NCBI GenBank assembly: GCA_002310235.1
Contig: DBYO01000020.1
Coordinates: forward strand, 38,310 to 102,309
Source of the DNA: Bacteroidales bacterium UBA1184
Lineage (GTDB): Bacteria; Bacteroidota; Bacteroidia; Bacteroidales; ML635J-15
Length of the DNA: 64,000 nucleotides
Reading direction: 5' to 3'
The notes beneath the pieces were generated by a model that was not told the origin of the DNA, did no database searches, and worked only from the letters and a program-made list of their open reading frames with translations. Position 1 is the stretch's first letter; each line of letters begins with the position of its first letter. This document shows positions 27,210 to 33,748 of the stretch, piece by piece. Position numbers and translations under genes: made by a program.

Positions 27210-29282
27210 ATGATAAACAACAAATTATTAAATCCAAAAAGCGTTGTAATCGTTGGTGGTTCCGACGATGTTCATAAGCCCGGCGGAAAGGTGCTGAAGA
27301 ATTTGCTTTCAAGTCCTTTCAAAGGTCAGGTGTATGTTGTTAATCCCAAGATGGATGTAGTTCAGGGCGTAAAGAGCTACCATACGGTAGAGGAATTGCC
27401 TGAAGTTGACTGCGCTGTACTTGCAATCGCGGCTAAGTTCTGCGCTCACGCTGTTGATGTTCTTGCAAACACCAAGAAGACTGGCGGTTTCATCATCCTG
27501 TCGGCTGGGTTCGGCGAGGAGAACGAAGAAGGCGCTAAGATTGAACGCCAGATTGTTGAATATATCAACAATGTAGGCGGCAGCCTGATTGGTCCTAACT
27601 GCACAGGTTTCCTCAACAGCAACTACTGCGGTGCTTTCGATACTCCAATCCCACAGCTCGATCCTCATGGCGTTGATTTCATCACTGGTTCGGGTGCAAC
27701 AGCAGTGTTCATTAAGGAATATGGTATTTCCAACGGTTTGAAATTCAATAGCGTATGGGCAGTTGGTAACTCGGCTCAGATTGGTATCGAGGATGTTCTC
27801 GAACACCTTGACAACACCTTCGACCCGGTTAAGAGTTCGCGCGTGATAATGCTTTATATGGAAAAGATTGGCGACCCGCAGAAGATGCTCAAGCATTCAC
27901 GCTCGCTCATCAACAAGGGATGTCACATTGCCGCCATTAAGTCGGGCGGTTCTGCTGCAGGTAGCCGTGCCGCTTCGTCGCACACTGGCGCTTTGGCAAC
28001 AAACGATGCCGCTGTCGATGCTCTTTTCCGCAAGGCTGGTATAGTTCGTTGTAGCAACCGTCAGGAACTGACAACCGTTTGCGCTGTTTTCATGCATCCT
28101 GAAATTAAGGGTAACCGTTGCGCTGTTATCACCCACGCTGGTGGTCCTGCTGTAATGCTTACCGATGTTTTGTCGAATGGCGGTATGGAAGTTCCTCCTC
28201 TGAAGGATCATCCAGCAAGCGCACCTCTGCTTGCAAAGCTCTTCGGTGGTTCGTCTGTAGGTAATCCAATCGACTTCCTAGCAACTGGTACGGCTGAACA
28301 ATTGGGTTATATCATCGACACTGTTGAAAACGAATATGAAGATATTGATTTCTCAGTTGTTATCTTCGGTTCACCGGGATTGTTCAGCAACAGAGAGGTT
28401 TACGACCTGCTTGGCGAAAAGATGAAGACCTGCAAGAAGCCGATTTTCCCAGTATTGCCATCAATCATCAATGTTAAGGACGATATTGACGATTTCATTG
28501 CCAAGGGACATATCAACTTCCCGGAGGAGTGCGTGCTTGGTAATGCTTTGTGCAAGATTTACCACACACCTAAGCCACAGCCAGAAAATGTTGAGCTTCC
28601 GAAGATTGATGTGGCACGTATTCGCAAGACCATTGACCGCGTACAGAACGGTTACATGGAGATTGCCGACTACAACGAGCTTCTCGATGCAGCAGGAATC
28701 AACCGCAAGAAATCGGTAGAAGTTGACAAGAAGGAAGATGCGCTTGCTTTCGCAAAGGAAGTTGGCTGCAGCAAGGATGTTCCGCTGGTAATGAAGGTTG
28801 TAGGTCCGTTGCATAAGTCTGATGTTGGAGGTGTTGTTCTTGGCGTTAAGGATATGGACACCGTTGCAAAGGAATTCGACCGTCTTATTAAGATTCAGGA
28901 TACCTACGCTGTTGAAATGTACCCGATGCTCGATGGTACCGATGTATATATAGGTGCTATCCGCGACCCGAAGTTCGGACATCAGGTGTTCTTCGGACTT
29001 GGCGGTATCTTCATCGAGGTTTTGAAGGATGTTCAGAGCGCACTTGCACCAATCACAGCTGCCGAAGCAAAGGAAATGCTTACCAAGTTGCGCGGCTACA
29101 AGATTTTGCAGGGCGTTCGCGGACAGGAACCTGTTAACATCGACATCTATGCCGACCAGGTTGCTCGCGTAAGCGCATTGGTGATGGCTGCTCCCGAAAT
29201 TGCCGAGATGGACTTGAACCCGCTGCTCGGTAATCCGCGCAATGTCGTTGCCGTTGACGCTCGTATCAGAATTGAAAAGTAA
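27210..29282 (+). CDS. ADP-forming acetate/acyl-CoA ligase, alpha-beta fusion
   Basis: This 690-residue cytosolic enzyme interconverts acyl-CoA plus ADP and phosphate with acid, CoA and ATP, in acetogenic fermentations yielding ATP from acetyl-CoA. Residues 1-140 are a CoA-binding Rossmann domain (SVVIVGGSDD, then VVNPK). The succinyl-CoA ligase-like middle carries the phosphohistidine His258 in SSHTGALA. From about residue 470 a beta-type ATP-grasp domain follows (AFAKEVGCSKDVPLVMKVVGPLHKSDVGGV and the AEMDLNPLLGNP block). The single chain with both subunits is one of the two arrangements known. The chain-length preference is not readable. Its own promoter and terminator frame it as a single-gene transcript. 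Confidence 0.93.
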   Translation: MINNKLLNPKSVVIVGGSDDVHKPGGKVLKNLLSSPFKGQVYVVNPKMDVVQGVKSYHTVEELPEVDCAVLAIAAKFCAHAVDVLANTKKTGGFIILSAGFGEENEEGAKIERQIVEYINNVGGSLIGPNCTGFLNSNYCGAFDTPIPQLDPHGVDFITGSGATAVFIKEYGISNGLKFNSVWAVGNSAQIGIEDVLEHLDNTFDPVKSSRVIMLYMEKIGDPQKMLKHSRSLINKGCHIAAIKSGGSAAGSRAASSHTGALATNDAAVDALFRKAGIVRCSNRQELTTVCAVFMHPEIKGNRCAVITHAGGPAVMLTDVLSNGGMEVPPLKDHPASAPLLAKLFGGSSVGNPIDFLATGTAEQLGYIIDTVENEYEDIDFSVVIFGSPGLFSNREVYDLLGEKMKTCKKPIFPVLPSIINVKDDIDDFIAKGHINFPEECVLGNALCKIYHTPKPQPENVELPKIDVARIRKTIDRVQNGYMEIADYNELLDAAGINRKKSVEVDKKEDALAFAKEVGCSKDVPLVMKVVGPLHKSDVGGVVLGVKDMDTVAKEFDRLIKIQDTYAVEMYPMLDGTDVYIGAIRDPKFGHQVFFGLGGIFIEVLKDVQSALAPITAAEAKEMLTKLRGYKILQGVRGQEPVNIDIYADQVARVSALVMAAPEIAEMDLNPLLGNPRNVVAVDARIRIEK

Positions 29283-29300
29283 TATTTTCAAGGCATATAG

Positions 29301-29338
29301 GCACAGGGACTTTCGTAGGAAAGTTCTTGTGCTTTTTT
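29301..29338 (+). terminator. Terminator after the acyl-CoA ligase
   Basis: Stem GCACAGGGACTTTC/GAAAGTTCTTGTGC (12 of 14 pairs, loop GTAG), then TTTTTT. Confidence 0.8.
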
Positions 29339-29376
29339 GATAAAAAAGAATGACATTAAAATATACAACTTACATT

Positions 29377-29534
29377 GTCATTCCGCAAATCAGAACATAC
29401 ACGCGATACGGAACGGGGAGCGTTGTAATGTTCGATTGTGCGGAATCTCCTAAATAGGTACAAAATGGGGATTCCGTACAAACAGGCTCACAAGGCTCGT
29501 GCCTGCGCCTGTTCGCTTTGTTTTACGGAATGAC
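29377..29534. repeat. 158-bp palindromic element, MITE-like
   Basis: Outer 9-bp inverted repeats GTCATTCCG (29377-29385) and CGGAATGAC (29526-29534) enclose an inner pair GCGGAATCTCC (29440-29450) and GGGGATTCCGT (29467-29477), and a third pair AACAGGC/GCCTGTT (29481-29487 and 29507-29513). The unit fills most of the gap between the ligase terminator and the next gene and has no coding potential. Compact nested palindromes of this size are typical of non-autonomous elements; no related copy is found in the window. Confidence 0.6.
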
Positions 29535-29573
29535 GGGTAATGCTAATAAAGAACAACTTATAAAAACAAAATA

Positions 29574-30275
29574 ATGAAAAAACAAGACTTCATATTTATC
29601 ATCTGCGTGATTGTGGTGCTTACACCGTTTTTCATTCCGCAGACACACTTTCTCGAATATTTCAACCTATGGACGGCGACACATCCGTTCATAATGAGCT
29701 TCTTCAAGTTCGCCATATTGGCGACGGTAGGTGAGATGCTCGGTTTGCGCATATCAAAGGGAGTGTACAATCAGAAAGGTTTCGGCGTACTGCCACGCGC
29801 AATTGTGTGGGGAATACTCGGTATGGGAATCTGCATGGCAATGATAATCTTCAAGTCGGGCGTACCGACATTCCTTGACATTGTCGGTGGATGCGAAAAA
29901 GGCACGATGGCTGGTCTGCTTGCTGGCGAACTGTCGTGGGGTAAGGTTGGCGTAGCTTTCGCTGTCAGTGTGGCGATGAACTCGATTTTCGCTCCAGTAT
30001 TTATGACTTTGCACAAGATTACTGATACTCATATACTTAACAATGGTGGAACTCTCCGCGGTTTCTTCCGTCCCATAAAGATGGAGCAGATTATCGTCGG
30101 CCTGAACTGGAAAGCGCAATGGAGCTTGGTTTTCAAGAAGTACATACCGCTATTCTGGTTCCCTGCACATACGATAACCTTCCTGCTTCCCGCCAACTTG
30201 CAGGTGCTTTTTGCAGCGTTGCTCGGCGTGGTATTGGGCGTGATGCTGTCGATTGCAAATTTAAGGAAAGGGTAA
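29574..30275 (+). CDS. Integral membrane protein, Mpv17/PMP22-like in size and form
   Basis: This 233-residue protein has about six hydrophobic segments: near residues 6-24 (IFIICVIVVLTPFFI), 42-60, 80-98, 130-150, 180-200 and 210-228. It resembles a Bacteroidota family with short motifs FKFAILATVGEMLGLRI and PRAIVWGILGMG, which I recall as annotated Mpv17/PMP22 family; I could not confirm the link and rate it moderate. Functions of these proteins are uncertain; eukaryotic Mpv17 is a channel-like protein. It is inner-membrane by topology and has no obvious partner. A palindromic element precedes it and an AACAG-type repeat region follows its stop. Confidence 0.7.
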   Translation: MKKQDFIFIICVIVVLTPFFIPQTHFLEYFNLWTATHPFIMSFFKFAILATVGEMLGLRISKGVYNQKGFGVLPRAIVWGILGMGICMAMIIFKSGVPTFLDIVGGCEKGTMAGLLAGELSWGKVGVAFAVSVAMNSIFAPVFMTLHKITDTHILNNGGTLRGFFRPIKMEQIIVGLNWKAQWSLVFKKYIPLFWFPAHTITFLLPANLQVLFAALLGVVLGVMLSIANLRKG

Positions 30276-30359
30276 AAAGTCTGATGGTCTAACAGGCTTA
30301 CAGTCTAACAGTCTAGTTGTCTTTTAGTCTTCAAGCCTGTTAGTCCTAAAAAATATTTG
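30276..30359. repeat. GTCTAACAG-type short repeat cluster
   Basis: The bases after the membrane protein gene hold repeated GTCTAACAG/GTCTAAC units and a perfect 11-bp inverted pair, CTAACAGGCTT (30289-30299) and AAGCCTGTTAG (30333-30343). The 12-mer GTCTAACAGTCT (from 30303) recurs inverted at 31320-31331. No coding sequence is present. Confidence 0.6.
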
Positions 30360-30387
30360 CACAATCTAACCAATATTGTTACATTTG
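30356..30387 (+). promoter_or_regulatory. Bacteroidota promoter in intergenic region, upstream candidate
   Basis: TTTG at 30356-30359, 20-base spacer, TACATTTG at 30380-30387. It could drive a longer form of the RNA at 30.5 kb; the nearest ORF starts 400 bases away. Confidence 0.55.
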
Positions 30388-30473
30388 TGCTTCACAATTC
30401 TGGCTTTGTGCGGTTAATGCAGGTCGCCGCCAATTGCCAGACAAACATAGTAAAGAGCCTGCAACATAAATGA

Positions 30474-30502
30474 TTTGCCTATGTAGCATAAGTGTAATTT
30501 TG
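30474..30502 (+). promoter_or_regulatory. Candidate promoter of the small RNA
   Basis: TTTG at 30474-30477, 17-base spacer (short), TAATTTTG at 30495-30502. A start about 7-10 bases on would give a transcript of roughly 190 bases ending at the T run at 30696. Confidence 0.45.
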
Positions 30503-30509
30503 ATACACA

Positions 30510-30702
30510 CATTTTAAAATAGGAAAAAGCTAAGTAGCTTATCTGGAGTCTTTGAAACTTGGACAATTTCAAAATTCCTACCGGATTAAAGTAACTGAGT
30601 TCCCGCCGTAAGGCGTGGTATTTATTAGTTGTAATTGGTAGGAATAGGTAGTCCAAGACCTCAAAGATTCCGATGAAAACTTAAATGTACCACGCTTTTT
30701 TT
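30510..30702 (+). ncRNA. Rod-shaped structured RNA, 6S-like candidate
   Basis: The sequence folds into a long rod of three stacked helices: 30545-30555 with 30661-30671 (11 pairs, one G-U), 30558-30564 with 30651-30657 (7), and 30574-30582 with 30637-30645 (9). Internal loops separate the helices and a 54-base apical region carries a CGCC-GTAA-GGCG hairpin (30604-30615). A T run at 30696-30702 ends the unit and a TAnnTTTG box lies at 30495. A single long bubble-bearing hairpin of about 190 bases is the form of 6S RNA, and the Bacteroidales-1 RNA motif, later tied to 6S, is known in this order. Identity is inference; no conserved primary sequence was matched. An alternative is a leader controlling the gene at 30788. 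An opposite-strand ORF here is a shadow. Confidence 0.5.
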
Positions 30703-30787
30703 ATGTGGGTATTTGAAACTTAAAGGTACAGGCGGATAATTCCCGAAAAGCCAAATGAGTAGGGAAATGATAAAAAAACTAAATAAG

Positions 30788-31165
30788 ATGAATAAATTAA
30801 TAGTATTTTTCTCAATTCTGGTTATTTTTACCACGCTCTCATCGTTTTCTGTAAATCCAAACGATACTTATTTAATTTGTGAATCTAATCAGCAACAACG
30901 TACGGTTAAGGCATTTCTAGATTGTGGAGGTGCGTTTTATGAAGGATCTATCACATATGTAAACACAAATCAAGGTTATGTTCCTCTTCGCTATTCTTTC
31001 AGTCAAAGTTGTTTGGGCAGTGCATGCTGTGGTAGTTTTATGGAAAATGATAGTTTCGTTCCGTTGAATCCCAATAATAGATATGCGGTGCAATACAATT
31101 GGACTCATTCTATTAGTGTTTTCTGTGGTTATGGACCTGCTACTGCATATTTGATATTATACTAA
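30788..31165 (+). CDS. Small secreted cysteine-containing protein, unknown
   Basis: This 125-residue protein starts at MNKLIVFFSILVIFTTLSSFS, a Sec signal peptide; an upstream in-frame start at 30755 would place an extra 11 charged residues ahead of it. The mature part has six cysteines (in LICES, LDCGG, SCLGSACCGS and VFCGYG), which suggests disulfides, and no family I recognise. The CLGSACCGSF cluster is unusual. The gene is preceded by a non-coding 500-base region with a candidate small RNA and followed by a terminator at 31185, so it is probably a single-gene transcript. Base composition is more AT-rich than in neighbours. It could be an orphan acquired gene. Confidence 0.6.
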   Translation: MNKLIVFFSILVIFTTLSSFSVNPNDTYLICESNQQQRTVKAFLDCGGAFYEGSITYVNTNQGYVPLRYSFSQSCLGSACCGSFMENDSFVPLNPNNRYAVQYNWTHSISVFCGYGPATAYLILY

Positions 31166-31184
31166 GTCGAATTTGTTTTTTTTA

Positions 31185-31208
31185 TGGCCGCAGTTTTGCG
31201 GCTTTTTT
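31185..31208 (+). terminator. Terminator after the small secreted protein gene
   Basis: Stem GCCGCA/TGCGGC with loop GTTT, followed by six T residues. Confidence 0.85.
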
Positions 31209-31257
31209 GTTTTCATAATTCAAAACCAAATATCCGACAGCGATGAATAAAATTTAT

Positions 31258-31265
31258 TACCTTTG
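31258..31265 (+). promoter_or_regulatory. Bacteroidota -7 box for yggS
   Basis: TACCTTTG, 75 bases before the ATG at 31341. The predicted leader includes the hairpin at 31284-31318. Confidence 0.5.
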
Positions 31266-31283
31266 CAAAAAAAGAAAGTATGT

Positions 31284-31318
31284 GCAGTCCAACGCAGTCT
31301 GTGAGACTGTTGGACTGC
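31284..31318. repeat. Palindromic hairpin in the yggS leader
   Basis: GCAGTCCAAC (31284-31293) and GTTGGACTGC (31309-31318) are perfectly complementary, with an inner CAGTCT/AGACTG stem and a GTG loop. It lies between the -7 box and the start codon. The flanking GACTGTTAGAC (31321-31331) is related to the repeat cluster at 30276. Confidence 0.65.
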
Positions 31319-31340
31319 AAGACTGTTAGACATAATAGGT

Positions 31341-32036
31341 ATGGTAGAAATAGTAAAAAATATCGAAGGAATAAGGTCGCGTCTGCCGATGTCGGTGGAA
31401 TTGGTGGCCGTGTCGAAGACTCATCCCGTGGAGTACATTGTTGAAGCGTACAGCTGCGGGCAGAGGATTTTTGGTGAAAACAAGGTTCAGGAAATGGATC
31501 AGAAGCACGAAGCTCTCAAGGATTCCTGTCCCGACATAAAGTGGCATCTCATAGGTCACTTGCAGACCAACAAGGTGAAGTACATAACTTCGTATGTCGA
31601 TATGATTCACAGTGTTGACAGTCTGAAGCTGCTTCAGGAAATCGACAAGCACGCCAAGAAGGACGGTCGCGTGATAAAATGTCTTTTCGAGATGCACATA
31701 GCTTCGGAGGAGACAAAATTTGGCCTTGATAGGGACGAACTTGTGCAAATTCTTGAGTCACCAGAGTTCAAGTTGCTGCAAAATGTGAAGATTTGCGGAC
31801 TTATGGGAATGGCTTCCAATACCGACGACACCGAAAAGGTTCGTATGGAGATGCGTTCGCTAAAGGAGACTTTCGACTTTGTGAAGAAGAATTATTTTGC
31901 TAAAGATTTGGATTTCCGCGAGATAAGCATGGGCATGAGCAGCGACTGGAAGATTGCCATCCAGGAAGGCTCGACCATGGTTAGGATTGGAAGTACAATT
32001 TTCGGAAAGAGAATTTATGCTGTAAATTCAAAATAA
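31341..32036 (+). CDS. YggS/PROSC family pyridoxal phosphate-binding protein
   Basis: This 231-residue cytosolic protein of the alanine racemase N-terminal fold binds pyridoxal phosphate (PLP) and controls its homeostasis. Family motifs: VELVAVSKTHPVEYI with the PLP-binding Lys, FGENKVQEM, KWHLIGHLQTNKVKY, and the C-terminal SMGMSSDWKIAIQEGSTMVRIGSTIFG. Length is the usual 220-235. The predicted leader carries a strong hairpin of unknown role. It is a single-gene transcript here; asnS follows 258 bases later with its own -7 box. Confidence 0.95.
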   Translation: MVEIVKNIEGIRSRLPMSVELVAVSKTHPVEYIVEAYSCGQRIFGENKVQEMDQKHEALKDSCPDIKWHLIGHLQTNKVKYITSYVDMIHSVDSLKLLQEIDKHAKKDGRVIKCLFEMHIASEETKFGLDRDELVQILESPEFKLLQNVKICGLMGMASNTDDTEKVRMEMRSLKETFDFVKKNYFAKDLDFREISMGMSSDWKIAIQEGSTMVRIGSTIFGKRIYAVNSK

Positions 32037-32264
32037 AGATTTGCGTTGACTCAGCAAATGCTTATTTCTGAACGATGTACGACATTTGTGGTATTGCAAA
32101 TTCTGCCGATAAAGGAACCGGTATATCGGTAAGAAAATCATGTTTTCGCAAATAATTGTTTGAAAAAAAATCAAAAAAAGTTGTCATAATGACGGCTTTT
32201 TACATTTTGCAAAAACGGATTTGACTTTTTGAATTCTCGTGCAACACCAATAAGAAATTTTGTT

Positions 32265-32272
32265 TAATTTTG
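32265..32272 (+). promoter_or_regulatory. Bacteroidota -7 box for asnS-rpoN operon
   Basis: TAATTTTG, 22 bases before ATG 32295. No TTG box at standard spacing. Confidence 0.45.
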
Positions 32273-32294
32273 TGGCACGAAATTTTTAACGTAT

Positions 32295-33737
32295 ATGAAG
32301 AGAACTAAGATTAGTGAAGTGCTGAACTCCACGGAATTTGGAAAAGAAACAACCGTAATGGGTTGGGTTAGGACTAAGCGTGTTAGCAAGAACGTATGTT
32401 TCATCGCATTGAACGATGGCTCTACTATAAATAACCTTCAGGTGGTGTTGGATGTAAATCCAGAATTGGAACAAAAACTGGCTGGTGTTCACACTGGTGC
32501 GGCTTTGTCGATAGACGGAAAGACCGTTGAGTCGATGGGTAGCGGACAGAAGGTAGAACTGCAGGCAAAGGACATTACTGTTTTCGGCGATGCAAATCCC
32601 GACGAATATCCTCTGCAGCCAAAGCGTCACAGCCTCGAATTTCTCCGCGAAATCGCCCACTTGCGTTTCCGTACCAATACTTTCGGAGCAATTTTCCGCA
32701 TCCGTCACGCAATGACATTTGCAATTCATAACTTCTTCAACAGCAAGGGGTTCTACAATGTTCACACTCCGCTTATCACTGGTTCCGACTGCGAGGGTGC
32801 TGGCGAAATGTTCCAAGTTACGACTTTGGATTTGAACAACTTGCCACGTACCGAAGAAGGTAAGATTGACTATTCGCAGGATTTCTTCGGCAAATCGACC
32901 AACCTGACGGTTTCTGGTCAGCTCGAAGGCGAACTTGCAGCAACGGCATTGTCGCAGATTTACACTTTCGGACCTACTTTCCGTGCCGAAAATTCAAACA
33001 CTCCGCGTCACCTTGCAGAATTCTGGATGATTGAGCCAGAAGTTGCTTTCTTTGACCTCGAGGACAACATGAACCTCGCCGAGGAAATGTTGAAATATTT
33101 GGTTAAGTATGCTCTCGACAACTGCCGCGACGACATCGAATTTCTCTGCAAGCGTCGTGAGGAAGAGCAGAAGCAAAAACCAGCAAACGAACGCGACGAA
33201 ATGAATCTTATCGAACGTCTTGAATTCGTACTTCACAACGATTTTGCTCGCGTAACATATACAGAAGCTATCGATATTCTTATGAACTCAAAACCTAACA
33301 AGACTGGCAAGTTTGTATATCCAGTTGACAAGTGGGGCGTTGACCTGCAGAGCGAACACGAACGCTACCTCGTCGAAAAGCACTACAAGCGTCCTGTAAT
33401 CCTAATCAACTACCCGAAGGAAATCAAGGCTTTCTATATGAAGCAGAACGAGGACGGAAAGACTGTTCGTGCAATGGACGTTCTTTTCCCGCAGATCGGT
33501 GAGATTATCGGTGGTTCGCAGCGTGAAGAAAGCTATGAAAAGCTTCTTGCAACCATTGAAGAACGCAATATTCCAAAGAAGGATATGTGGTGGTACCTCG
33601 AAACACGTAAGTTCGGTACAGTGCCTCATAGCGGTTTTGGACTTGGTTTCGAACGACTTATACTTTTCGTAACAGGAATGTCGAACATCCGCGATGTGAT
33701 TCCGTTCCCACGTACACCTAAGACTGCTGAATTTTAA
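32295..33737 (+). CDS. asnS: Asparaginyl-tRNA synthetase
   Basis: This 480-residue class IIb synthetase charges tRNA-Asn with asparagine in the cytosol. The N-terminal OB-fold anticodon-binding domain (TTVMGWVRTKRVSKNVCFIALNDGS) is followed by the catalytic domain with motif 2 in FRAENSNTPRHLAEFWMIEPE and motif 3 in FGLGFERLILFVTGMSNIRDVIPFPR. GSDCEGAGEMFQV and VSGQLEGELAA follow the AsnRS pattern. Length is normal. It is the first gene of an operon with rpoN (11-base gap), a PAP2-like protein, DUF4834 and a LolE-like permease. Confidence 0.97.
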   Translation: MKRTKISEVLNSTEFGKETTVMGWVRTKRVSKNVCFIALNDGSTINNLQVVLDVNPELEQKLAGVHTGAALSIDGKTVESMGSGQKVELQAKDITVFGDANPDEYPLQPKRHSLEFLREIAHLRFRTNTFGAIFRIRHAMTFAIHNFFNSKGFYNVHTPLITGSDCEGAGEMFQVTTLDLNNLPRTEEGKIDYSQDFFGKSTNLTVSGQLEGELAATALSQIYTFGPTFRAENSNTPRHLAEFWMIEPEVAFFDLEDNMNLAEEMLKYLVKYALDNCRDDIEFLCKRREEEQKQKPANERDEMNLIERLEFVLHNDFARVTYTEAIDILMNSKPNKTGKFVYPVDKWGVDLQSEHERYLVEKHYKRPVILINYPKEIKAFYMKQNEDGKTVRAMDVLFPQIGEIIGGSQREESYEKLLATIEERNIPKKDMWWYLETRKFGTVPHSGFGLGFERLILFVTGMSNIRDVIPFPRTPKTAEF

Positions 33738-33748
33738 AAATCCCGACT

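Noticed and set aside
28461..29291. A 276-codon open frame on the minus strand within the acyl-CoA ligase gene
   Set aside because: It is a shadow of the strongly biased coding sequence of the ligase; its translation has no domain and the plus-strand protein has clear motifs throughout.
29301..29338. The hairpin after the acyl-CoA ligase gene as part of the 158-bp element
   Set aside because: It has its own stem and T run and lies outside the GTCATTCCG ends, so it is a separate terminator.
30414..30656. An 80-codon minus-strand open frame in the small RNA region
   Set aside because: The region is better explained by a stable RNA fold; the translation is a run of common residues with no signal or domain and no TAnnTTTG box was found for it.
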